Assembly (NCBI GenBank): GCA_032718475.1
Contig: JAUCBJ010001743.1
Span: 1 to 29,339, forward strand
Origin: Nemertoderma westbladi
Lineage: Eukaryota; Xenacoelomorpha; Nemertodermatida; Nemertodermatidae
Length of the DNA: 29,339 nucleotides
Reading direction: 5' to 3'
Within the stretch, counting starts at the first letter, position 1. The number at the start of each line of letters is the position of its first letter. Below the pieces are notes generated by a model, which worked only from the letters and a program-made list of their open reading frames with translations, did not search any database and was not told where the DNA came from. Below, piece by piece: positions 1-8,472 of this stretch. Position numbers and translations under genes: made by a program.

Positions 1-3000
1 GGCGCGTTGTCCACCCCACAAGACGAACTAGGAGAACATAGCATAAGGTCAGTGAAAATGGTGGCTATAAAGAACTTCGCTACTACTCAAGCAGACCTAT
101 ATAATTGGGACGAGGATGAGAGCATCCAACATCTTAACATACCTCGATTCCAGACTGATTATCCTGGAGTGCAAATACTCATCGGCCAAAACGCGCATGA
201 GGCGCTGGAGACATTAGAGAAACGGCCTGCTCAACCGCAGCCCCTACAGACCTATGCGGTAAGAACTAGAGTAGGTTGGTACTTTACTGGCCCTTCCCGT
301 AGAACACTCAGAGAAAGACTACCGCCAGAGAGCGTATGCCAGGTGAGTGAATGGGAAGATGATACCAGTGAGGGAGACAACTCAACTGAGGGAATTCCAT
401 ACTCCTCAGATAACGACGACGTTCACCAGCTTTTTGATGAGGAGAATACCATCGATCTCCTTAAGGAAAACGAGGCTTGGCAAAACCAAGTGAACTTATG
501 TCAACTTCTCTATCCATCTGAACGGGAAGCTTACAACGACGAGTTAAATGACGTCATTGAGCGTTGTAATGCCAAGACTCGAGATGAACATGCTGTACGA
601 TTCTTTATGCAAGAGGCAGTAGAGCCCAATTCCTACGATAAGGCCTTATCAGTGGAAGAGGAAAGGGCCAAGCAGATCCAAGAGACGACTACACGTTTCA
701 TCAAAGATCAAGGTAGGTATGAAGTCGGTTTACCTTTTCGCAAGAAAGAACCGAAGTTCATCAATAACAGACCTTTGGCGGAAAAAAGAATCGCGCAACT
801 CCATCGACGCCTTACGGCTAATTCTTCAGCTAAAGCAATGTATCAAACACAGCTGGAAAAATTTATTAGTAAGGGATACGCGGAGAGAGTACCGGAAGAA
901 ACACCTGTGACTGAAAGAACGTATTATTTAACTCACCATTACGTTCCTAAACCCGGTAAACCCAATGAAGTGAGAGTAGTGTTTGATGGCTCCGCTCTTT
1001 ACATGGGTCAATCCCTTAACTCTGAATTGTTACCCGGACCCAACTTACTTCAATCTTTGTTGGGAATTCTTTTAAGATTGAGACAATATTCGATTGCTTT
1101 CGCCTCCGATATAGAAGGCATGTTCTTGCAAGTCAAAGTGTTGGATAGGGATCGAGATAGCTTACGATTTCTATGGTGGCCCGAAGGAGACCTCAACCAG
1201 AAACCGGTGGAGTACTGGATGACCATCCAGGCCTTTGGGATAATCTCAAGCCCTTCCAACGCCTGTTCGGTAGTGCGTACCACTGCAGAGGACAACCGAG
1301 AGGCCTTCTCTAAGGAAGTGATCGACAACATCAAGAGAGACATATACATGGACGACAATCTGAAGTCCCTCCCATCAGTTGAGGAAGCCATTGAGGTCGC
1401 TAAGGGAACGGTAGAGTGCTTAAAAAGAGGTGGATTTCGATTAACCAAATTCACCAGCAACTCCCGTGAGTTTCTGGAGTCGATCCCTGCGGAAGATCGA
1501 GGAGCGAAAGATCTCGATTTGATCAAAGATGATCTGCCAGAGACCAAGACACTCGGCTTGAAATGGGACACAGAGCGAGATATCCTGTTTTTCCAACTAA
1601 AACAGCGAGATAATCCAGTTCGAACCAAACGGATTTGCTTAAGTATACTGAGCACTTATTTCGATCCATTGGGATTTATTAGCCCAGTTATATTGATTGC
1701 TCGTAGTTTGGTACAACAAATGTGGCTTGAAAACCACTCATGGGACGATCCACTTAAGGGAGAATTATTGAAGAAGTGGATGAAATGGGAAGATTCTCTG
1801 CCAGCGATCGAGGATTTTATAATTTCCCGTTCATATTTTGGTCATGTTCTCCCTACGTATTCCTATCAACTCCATGTGTTTGGAGACGCCAGCGATATGG
1901 GAATCGGTATAGTAGCCTACCTAAGAGTGGAAACTCCGGATGGAATCAAAGTCGCCTTGGTTACTTCTAAGGCATTAATCAACAACAAGTTGAAAGTTCC
2001 TCGAGCGGAGTTAAAAGCGGCTCTATACGCTACAGCCATCGGCCGGAATGTAACCGAACAGATTGACTATCCATTAGAGAAAACTGTCTATTGGACCGAC
2101 GCTTTACTCGTGTTAGAGTATATAACCAATGAAGTCTGTCAGTTCAGCGTCTTCGTTACCAACAGGGTAGCCATCATACTTAGTCGCACGACGATGGACC
2201 AATGGAGACATTGCCCCGGAACGATTAATCCAGCAGACATCGCGTCCCGAGGAGCGACTCCAAAGGAATTGGTAAATACTCCCGAATGGTTAGGAGGACC
2301 CGACTTTCTCTACAGAGAAGAAGAAGAATGGCCTCCCCATCTCACAACAGCAGAGATCAGACAGGCCAAGGGAGCGGAGAAAGTTAAACCCAAAACTCGA
2401 GCGAGTAAATCGAAGTTGTTTAAACCTGCGGTTGATCTATCGGTATTATTTACTTCCGGAGAGGATGCTTTGGATCAGAAACCCACCGCCACGACTAGAG
2501 AAGTCTTGGAAATCCGTGACAAGGATTGGAAATCTGGAATACCAGATATTTCGCAAGGACTCTCACCTCTCTTGCAGCGAGCGATACGTCACTACAGTTC
2601 CTGGAATCGGCTCTGTAAAGCTGTTACCTATTTGAAACGATGTTTTCATCATCGTTACTCCGGGACAAAGACCAATAGTGATGATGCTCCATCAACATCT
2701 GCACGAGTCCATGTTGTTAAAGATCTTCCTAAATACAAGATATCCGACAGGTTTCTAAAGGAAAAGATCAGTTACCAGGAGCATGATGAAACCAACAAAC
2801 AGATGCTGAGACTTCTACAATGCTATGAGGATTCCGATAAGTATTTCCTGTTGTTAAGAAATCCACAGATGCGCTTAAGGGATCGCTTCTCTAGTACCAT
2901 GATAGATGGGTTAATACGTGTTGGAGGTAGGCTAACCAACGCCCCATTATCCTTTGACACTAAGTTTCCCATCCTCATTAGAAATCTTGACATACAAATC

Positions 3001-4230
3001 AAGATAATTGTAGATGTTCATAGCAAACTGTACCATGCTGGTAGAGAACGAGTTCTGAGCGAAATTCGAACTCGCTACTATTTTTATAAACCCCGTAGGG
3101 CTCTGAACCAAGTTCTTAGGAACTGCATACCCTGTAGGAAAGCATTCAGTAGGCCTTTGACACAGCGAGAGGCAGAATTACCTAGGGAAAGAGTAAGCTT
3201 CTATGAACCACCCTTTACTAATACCGGTGTGGATTTATTTGGCCCTATTGAAGTATATCGTGCCCGGACTATAGTCAAGAGATGGTGTGTCATCTTCGTT
3301 TGTATGACTTGTAGAGCTATCCATCTCGATATGGTAAACGATCTATCCACCAACAGCTTCGTGTTGAGTTTACGACGACAGATCGCTCGTTTCGGAACCA
3401 GTAACACGATGAGATCGGATAAGGGAACGAACTTCATTGGCGCCAACAACGAAATTCAAGCTTACGTAAAGGACTGGAACAAAAGACAGGTGGACGATCA
3501 GCTAAGGATAACAGCGTCTAGCTGGACCTTCAACGCCGCCGACGCCCCTTGGTGGGGAGGAAGTTGGGAGAGATTGATTAGGAGCGTGAAGACTGCGTTC
3601 CACTTTATTGTACCTTGTCGCGCTTATCTCACCGACGAACTATTGCGGACGTTAATGGAGGAAATCGCCGCCTATCTCAACGAAAGACCGCTTATGCCAG
3701 TCTCTTCAAATCCTGATTCCCTGGAAGCGCTAACACCCGCGCACTTTCTACTGAAGAAACCCGTAGCCATGCTCCCACGATCGGAGATTACAGACGGAGA
3801 CGAGTACTGCCGTCGAACCTGGCAACTTATGCAGTTGCTATCCCGTCGTTTCGCTGACCATTTCGAGAAACATTACCTGCCCACTCTACAACTTCGAACT
3901 AAGTGGTTTGCGCAGCAAGAAAACGTCAGCGCTGGAGACATGGTGCTTATTGTGGACCCCGATCTCCCACGTAAGCGATGGCAAACAGGACGTATCATCG
4001 AGACTTATATCTCGAGCGATGGTTTGGTGCGATCAGTAGAGCTCGTCGTCATGCGGCGGAACTTTAAGAAACCAGGGATAGTCTTTGAGACTCAACAGCT
4101 CAATCGCCCAGTGGGTCGTTTATGTTTACTGGAAAGAGACAGAGAGCTCTCCGGAAACTATGGAAGGCAAGAAACTCTTCCCACGACCACTTCCCTAATC
4201 CAACCGACATCTAGGGACTCCCCAACTTAA
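1..4230 (+). CDS. pol: BEL/Pao LTR retrotransposon Pol polyprotein, 5' partial
   Basis: The frame is open from base 1 to the TAA at 4228-4230 (1409 codons) with no stop or frameshift. The N-terminus lies outside the window, so the TTG at 7 is not a real start. Domains in order, numbered from base 7: tail of the aspartyl protease (LIGQNAHEAL, about residue 58); Pao-type reverse transcriptase with the catalytic YMDD (about 447); RNase H (FGDASDMGIG about 624, AELKAAL about 668, WTDALLVLEY about 694, NPADIASRG about 740); integrase zinc finger (H-x3-H near 1005, C-x2-C near 1039) and DDE core (TGVDLFGP about 1073, RSDKGTNF about 1137, WGGSWERL about 1187); and a C-terminal DUF5641-like domain (about 1300-1375) typical of BEL/Pao. 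Pol would cut the polyprotein, copy the RNA to cDNA and integrate it. The open frame suggests a young or recently active copy; clade assignment is firm, family not. Confidence 0.95.
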   Translation, partial: GALSTPQDELGEHSIRSVKMVAIKNFATTQADLYNWDEDESIQHLNIPRFQTDYPGVQILIGQNAHEALETLEKRPAQPQPLQTYAVRTRVGWYFTGPSRRTLRERLPPESVCQVSEWEDDTSEGDNSTEGIPYSSDNDDVHQLFDEENTIDLLKENEAWQNQVNLCQLLYPSEREAYNDELNDVIERCNAKTRDEHAVRFFMQEAVEPNSYDKALSVEEERAKQIQETTTRFIKDQGRYEVGLPFRKKEPKFINNRPLAEKRIAQLHRRLTANSSAKAMYQTQLEKFISKGYAERVPEETPVTERTYYLTHHYVPKPGKPNEVRVVFDGSALYMGQSLNSELLPGPNLLQSLLGILLRLRQYSIAFASDIEGMFLQVKVLDRDRDSLRFLWWPEGDLNQKPVEYWMTIQAFGIISSPSNACSVVRTTAEDNREAFSKEVIDNIKRDIYMDDNLKSLPSVEEAIEVAKGTVECLKRGGFRLTKFTSNSREFLESIPAEDRGAKDLDLIKDDLPETKTLGLKWDTERDILFFQLKQRDNPVRTKRICLSILSTYFDPLGFISPVILIARSLVQQMWLENHSWDDPLKGELLKKWMKWEDSLPAIEDFIISRSYFGHVLPTYSYQLHVFGDASDMGIGIVAYLRVETPDGIKVALVTSKALINNKLKVPRAELKAALYATAIGRNVTEQIDYPLEKTVYWTDALLVLEYITNEVCQFSVFVTNRVAIILSRTTMDQWRHCPGTINPADIASRGATPKELVNTPEWLGGPDFLYREEEEWPPHLTTAEIRQAKGAEKVKPKTRASKSKLFKPAVDLSVLFTSGEDALDQKPTATTREVLEIRDKDWKSGIPDISQGLSPLLQRAIRHYSSWNRLCKAVTYLKRCFHHRYSGTKTNSDDAPSTSARVHVVKDLPKYKISDRFLKEKISYQEHDETNKQMLRLLQCYEDSDKYFLLLRNPQMRLRDRFSSTMIDGLIRVGGRLTNAPLSFDTKFPILIRNLDIQIKIIVDVHSKLYHAGRERVLSEIRTRYYFYKPRRALNQVLRNCIPCRKAFSRPLTQREAELPRERVSFYEPPFTNTGVDLFGPIEVYRARTIVKRWCVIFVCMTCRAIHLDMVNDLSTNSFVLSLRRQIARFGTSNTMRSDKGTNFIGANNEIQAYVKDWNKRQVDDQLRITASSWTFNAADAPWWGGSWERLIRSVKTAFHFIVPCRAYLTDELLRTLMEEIAAYLNERPLMPVSSNPDSLEALTPAHFLLKKPVAMLPRSEITDGDEYCRRTWQLMQLLSRRFADHFEKHYLPTLQLRTKWFAQQENVSAGDMVLIVDPDLPRKRWQTGRIIETYISSDGLVRSVELVVMRRNFKKPGIVFETQQLNRPVGRLCLLERDRELSGNYGRQETLPTTTSLIQPTSRDSPT

Positions 4231-4238
4231 TATCGTTC

Positions 4239-4651
4239 GGAGTGGGCGTGTGACTCGATTATTTTATATTATATTATTATTTTTATATTTATGTATGTAT
4301 TACTATGTAATTTTATTATAATCGTTTTATTTAATTTAGTAGAATATTATTTAGCGATTATTTTGTAGAATAGTGCAATATATTCGTGTTTATTACGTAC
4401 GTAATTCCTTATATTATATTTAGTGAGACGGCGAAGAAATAATTATTTTTCTCTTTCCTTACTGTCCGTATTATATTATAAATACGTAACTACAGTAAGA
4501 TGAAATGTCCGTACTTATTAAAGTACAATAAAGCCACTACTATATTTTAGTATTATTGGTAGGCAGAGTATTAGGAATGCAAAGTTCAGATCCTCGTGTC
4601 TCGGCTAAACCAAGCTCTGGGTAGACCTTGGAAACGACTTGCCTCTTCACA
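4239..4651 (+). repeat. polypurine tract and putative 3' LTR start of the BEL/Pao element
   Basis: Nine bases after the pol stop is a purine-rich run (GGAGTGGG, 4239-4246), then TGTGACTC from 4249, the TGT start usual for BEL LTRs. A TATA-like TATTATAAATA lies near 4472-4482 and AATAAAG near 4527, as expected of an LTR promoter and poly(A) signal. An ACA at 4649-4651 could end a roughly 400-bp LTR, but the real end could also be near 5510 (see that entry). The upstream LTR is outside the window, so neither boundary can be confirmed by self-match. Confidence 0.45.
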
Positions 4652-5500
4652 CTGACATTGCTTCGTGCGATATTGCTCTCATACCGTATATTAAATCAAA
4701 ATAGAATCAAAATATGCCCATTTAATTATCAAATAATAAAATTTCAGGGAATAAATTTAAATTCATGTCTTTTAATGAATTTAATAAATTGCCATTTTAC
4801 GCGATTTATAACATTCCCAAAATTCCATTAATTAATAGATCAAGGGAGCGGAGATTTATATTATTATGCGTATGCGTGTACGAAAGTCTCCCAAACATAG
4901 TTAATAGCCGATAAAATTCGTAAAGTCATGTATAAACAGGACATTGACTATTAAAGAATTCCTATTAAATAACATCCCAGATCTGTATGCATTGGAATTA
5001 CCCTAATTCTACCGCTAGCTTTGCATAATGTCACCATAGCAACAACCACGCTAGAATTAGAATTAAGTTAAAAGAACAATAGAAAGCTTGTCCCATTGAA
5101 TAGCATAGGGAATAAATAGCGCACTGCTAGTATCCAAGGATACATAATAATACAGTGACATTCTGGAAGGCATTGACTAACGGACAAATGGCCCGAATGT
5201 GCGTAGTTGTGACCAGTTGTGTGGTATTTGTGAGTTTATAGGTGAATGTTACTGCTAAAGTATGTTTACAGTAGCTAGTCGCAATCGTAAAGTAACCTAA
5301 CTCTCCAAGGAATACCTGAAGTACATCTAAGCCTTTGGGACGGACAGTGGAGTGACTTGTGTCGGTTATCGTTGTCGTTGTACAGCTACGTCGTTGGCGA
5401 AAGTACAGCTACAGCGGTACATCGGCGCTGAGAATCTCCTACTGTCCGGGGGCAAGGGAGAAATAGGCAGCGACGCCCGCTCGCCTAACGATATATAAAC
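4652..5500. other. non-coding interval, possibly LTR U3/R/U5
   Basis: No credible coding frame. The first 500 bases are AT-rich. From about 5340 the base composition becomes clearly GC-richer and repetitive in short words (gtcgttgt, tacagctac twice at about 5381-5415), which resembles the R/U5 part of an LTR leading to the junction near 5510. Whether 4249-5510 is one long LTR or two unrelated pieces cannot be told from one copy. Confidence 0.3.
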
Positions 5501-5533
5501 TCATTATAATATTGGTGAACTTGTATAGCAGAT
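5481..5533 (+). promoter_or_regulatory. putative LTR end and primer-binding site
   Basis: ATATATAAACTCATTATAATA is followed at about 5510 by TTGGTGAACTTG, and the next ORF starts at 5534. The arrangement of an A/T-rich LTR end, then TTGGTGA..., then a gag start recalls the junction seen in many BEL-type elements, where TGG pairs with the CCA end of a tRNA primer. The match is by pattern only; the tRNA was not identified. Confidence 0.35.
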
Positions 5534-5932
5534 ATGACTGAATTAAGAGAAGATGATCTTGGTATCAGGGAGAGATATACTCTACCTTTACAAGCGTTTG
5601 TCGATAGCTTGATACGCGGCGATGCTGATCCAACTACTACGGAGGACGATGGTCGTTATATCGAACCGCCAATGTCCCAGGAGCAACTTACGCGTGAATT
5701 GGATTATAGAAAGTTCACTGCTCGCTACACTCATCGTAATGGTACGTATATGGACTTCTTGACCACTGGTCATCCTATCGATTTACACGATACGGACGAT
5801 GTAGACACCGAAAGGGAAATGGTTTTATTTAAATATCATGCCCAGCGGAGTCGAAACGATAAATCGAGAATAGAACACGAGAACTCTATTCGAAATCAGC
5901 TCGAAAGAAAGAACGTGGAAGAAGGCTTGTAA
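5534..5932 (+). CDS. hypothetical 132-aa protein downstream of LTR-like junction
   Basis: ATG at 5534 to TAA at 5930-5932. The product is very hydrophilic: acidic N-terminal two thirds (many D/E, including TTTEDDGRYIEPPM and DTDDVDTERE) and a charged, probably helical C-terminal third rich in R, K, E, N and Q. No signal peptide, membrane segment or motif that I recognise. It sits about 20 bases after the putative primer-binding site, the place of a gag start, and reads in the same direction as the 591-aa knuckle protein 0.76 kb downstream. It may be the first ORF of the same LTR-type element, or the surviving N-terminal part of a gag broken by a stop. A function cannot be assigned. Confidence 0.5.
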   Translation: MTELREDDLGIRERYTLPLQAFVDSLIRGDADPTTTEDDGRYIEPPMSQEQLTRELDYRKFTARYTHRNGTYMDFLTTGHPIDLHDTDDVDTEREMVLFKYHAQRSRNDKSRIEHENSIRNQLERKNVEEGL

Positions 5933-6563
5933 AGACAAATATAGGCGAACCACTGGAGAAGAGACATATGTTAATGTCCAGGGTCCATAATGTGAATAGT
6001 TTTCCCCGGGGCACGGGTGCTCGCGGGCGGTCTCCTTCGGGAGGCTGTAAATTTCTCTTCCTTCATCGTTTTCCTGTAATTATTGTGATCAGTGTCACAA
6101 TTAAAAGACAAGAATGAATGATGACGTGATGGAAAACTTGTCCATTGTGGTGTCTTATGGATACTACCCTATATCCTTCCTCCTCTTTACTCCCTTCATC
6201 GATCGACCAATCATAGTGGTATCGTGGTATGGATCATACCTCATCCTAATAAATCTCCTCACCTTCTCTTCCCAACGCGCTCGGAGCTTCGGGAAACGAT
6301 CAATAAACCTCCCATCCCTTACTGTTCATCTGGATGTTAATATTGGTGTCCGCACCTCCTGTCCCTGTACCATTCTGTTGATATTTATGATATCAACTTC
6401 CATTCCTTTTGTTGTTGATTGAATAATCAACCATAAATAATTTCCTTAAGTCCACAACCGTGATACAAACAAGGACTGAAAGGACACGTTGATAGTTTAT
6501 GAACAACTGGTACCATTATGTGTCATAAATCTGGTTGTTCACCCTCTTAATAATTGAGGATAA
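5933..6563 (+). other. inter-ORF spacer with GC-rich hairpin island
   Basis: The interval has no convincing gene. A plus-strand frame of 102 codons (6114-6422) is open but hydrophobic, driven by pyrimidine-rich sequence, and looks accidental. At 6004-6047 a compact GC-rich patch contains CCCCGGGG and a CTCC-TTCG-GGAG hairpin (6032-6043), i.e. a UUCG tetraloop if transcribed. The rest is AT/pyrimidine-rich with no repeat that I can see. Confidence 0.4.
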
Positions 6564-6725
6564 ATGCGTCTGGAGATAGTCTTCGAATGTAACAATCCTC
6601 CTATTGAAGTCGTATTTCATAATTTCATTGAATGCGATAGTTTTTCCTCTGCTCTACCATCGCTGTCGGAGAACATATTAGGCATACAACAGGAATATGG
6701 AGAACATTCCATACCCTTTCGTTGA
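6564..6725 (+). CDS. small ORF overlapping the start of the 591-aa protein, possible frameshifted N-terminus
   Basis: ATG at 6564 opens a 53-codon frame ending at TGA 6723-6725, 29 bases inside the 591-aa ORF and in a different frame. Its composition (acidic, aromatic and hydrophobic residues mixed, e.g. MRLEIVFECNNPP and FHNFIECDSF) is protein-like. It could be an upstream regulatory ORF, the real N-terminus separated by a one-base frameshift, or chance. The 591-aa frame itself is closed by a TAG just upstream of its ATG. Confidence 0.25.
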   Translation: MRLEIVFECNNPPIEVVFHNFIECDSFSSALPSLSENILGIQQEYGEHSIPFR

Positions 6726-8472
6726 TACTCAGCTGATTGCTCCTTGGGCCGAAGGCCGAGGTTTCTTTCGCACTATGTATGCCAATACACCCAGCGACAT
6801 TACTAAAGTACAATGGACATCCATCGGACATCTTGCCTTTCAAGAATATGGATGGAATTTCAAAGTTGGAAATCCTTTAAATTACCAGCAAGTATATGGA
6901 GATCATTACTCTCGTTTATATTTTGATGGACCATTAACTGCGCCTGGTGCCGTATATAGCTTTATGAGTGTTCCCCTTCGCCCTTCCTTAGCTATATACA
7001 CGATCTTTGAAAACGCAGCACTTGCCGGTTGGCTAGCCGATGTGTGCAGTCGTACCATACGCGCTCATCCCTTAATACTTGGAACTAAACTCGCCAAGTT
7101 AGACGAACACAATAAGTTCATACGTTTCGAATGTTTCCGGCGCTTTCTGACTCCGTTCCGTAACGTCGATAGTCAGTTCAAGGACCGCGCGCTGACCAAG
7201 CTCAGTCTTAGAGACTCAGCTGCGGAGAAACTGAGTAGCGCTGGATTTACCGTCTTTCAAGACGTTTGTATACAGAACCTACATTCCTCCGTTATACAAA
7301 GACCCCGAATATCTACAGGTTATTCTGTCGTGGAAATACAGACAGTGGGTCCACTTACGGAAACCGACGCACCCACTTCGTCTATGCAGCTGGAGGATGA
7401 ACCAGTATGCTTGGAATCAGAAGCGATTCAACCTACGGCTTCCCGGAGCAGTGACAATGATTATGTCATAGAGTGGTATCAAGGTCCACAGCGTCTCACA
7501 GCGTACGATTATCGACACGCCAACTACGTTTCCCGAAAACGTTGTCGATTATGCGCATCGAGAGACCACTTCACTCCTCTAGACTCGAGCGTACCTTGTT
7601 CCTATTTCCTCGAACAACCTATGATGGAAATATATTGTGCTTATTGCCGGCTTAATAACTCTCATATATTTGCCGTCTGCCCACAATTTATGACTCAATG
7701 TCACTACTGCCAACTTAAAGGACACGAAAGTTACAATTGTCCCTTTAATCGCGATTTAGAGAGCGTAGACGAGATGATCACCCTGCGATACATCCGAGCT
7801 TGGGAAGCGAACGCCGATTTACATTGCGAATCCAGACATCGCTATTACCCTGGACGAGCTTACGAGGGAGTTTACGCGTTCCATCCTTACCTATTCGCGT
7901 CGATTGAACAGAAAACACGCGTACCAAGTTACGAGTTAATGAAGCGTGTTGGTGAGTGTATTTCCACCAAGTTTGTCAGAAAATACCTTAGAAACGTCAA
8001 CCCTAATGATATAACCACCTATCACCTGATCAATTTTATACGTCAGGACCCTGAGTATGGCGACATCTTTGTAAACTCGCATCCTGAACTACAGGAAATA
8101 TCTCGGCGACCATATGAATATCGAACCCGAGAACGCGAGCTGGAGAGAACCATTAAACCGAGAAAGTTCCTCACCACTCACGGTCCACCCACCGCTAGTG
8201 TCCAGACGACCCGTCAAGGACCCGTAGGAGCTGCTGTCCTGAGACGCGCTCTAAAGGCCGTTAGACCTCACTCCACTGAGGTTGATATTAATCAACCAGG
8301 TACTTCGACCGGCGGGTATACCGATCGCAACCATGCACCTTCTGATGCAATTATATTGCACCCTTCGCCTAGGAGCTACAGCCCTCCTCGTAAAGTGGCT
8401 CGCCCCAAAGAGAAAAGGACTCTTGCTAGCCTCAAGAAACTGCGTAAACGCCGTCCGCGCAAGAAAGACTAA
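6697..8472 (+). CDS. orphan zinc-knuckle protein, Gag-like, 591 aa
   Basis: Intact ORF from ATG 6697 to TAA 8470-8472. Residues 1-180 are a mixed, probably globular region rich in aromatic residues; about 185-280 is low complexity and acidic. Three Cys/His clusters follow: CRLCASRDH...C (about 283-302), CAYCRLNNSHIFAVC (about 314-328) and CHYCQLKGHESYNC (about 335-348). The last is a perfect CX2CX4HX4C retroviral-type zinc knuckle. A second folded stretch (about 360-490) precedes a Pro/Ser/Thr linker and a strongly basic tail (KKLRKRRPRKKD) that could bind nucleic acid or direct nuclear entry. Such a layout fits an RNA-binding structural (Gag) protein of a retroelement. No RT or protease is attached, and I do not recognise the N-terminal domain; a captured cellular CCHC gene is an alternative. 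Confidence 0.7.
   Translation: MENIPYPFVDTQLIAPWAEGRGFFRTMYANTPSDITKVQWTSIGHLAFQEYGWNFKVGNPLNYQQVYGDHYSRLYFDGPLTAPGAVYSFMSVPLRPSLAIYTIFENAALAGWLADVCSRTIRAHPLILGTKLAKLDEHNKFIRFECFRRFLTPFRNVDSQFKDRALTKLSLRDSAAEKLSSAGFTVFQDVCIQNLHSSVIQRPRISTGYSVVEIQTVGPLTETDAPTSSMQLEDEPVCLESEAIQPTASRSSDNDYVIEWYQGPQRLTAYDYRHANYVSRKRCRLCASRDHFTPLDSSVPCSYFLEQPMMEIYCAYCRLNNSHIFAVCPQFMTQCHYCQLKGHESYNCPFNRDLESVDEMITLRYIRAWEANADLHCESRHRYYPGRAYEGVYAFHPYLFASIEQKTRVPSYELMKRVGECISTKFVRKYLRNVNPNDITTYHLINFIRQDPEYGDIFVNSHPELQEISRRPYEYRTRERELERTIKPRKFLTTHGPPTASVQTTRQGPVGAAVLRRALKAVRPHSTEVDINQPGTSTGGYTDRNHAPSDAIILHPSPRSYSPPRKVARPKEKRTLASLKKLRKRRPRKKD

Noticed and set aside
1050-1655. 201-codon open frame on the minus strand inside pol
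   Set aside because: Antisense shadow of the RT domain; no motif, and the plus frame is clearly coding.
6114-6422. 102-codon hydrophobic frame that could suggest a membrane protein
   Set aside because: Caused by pyrimidine-rich sequence; no signal peptide pattern or conservation evidence, and the ATG context is weak.
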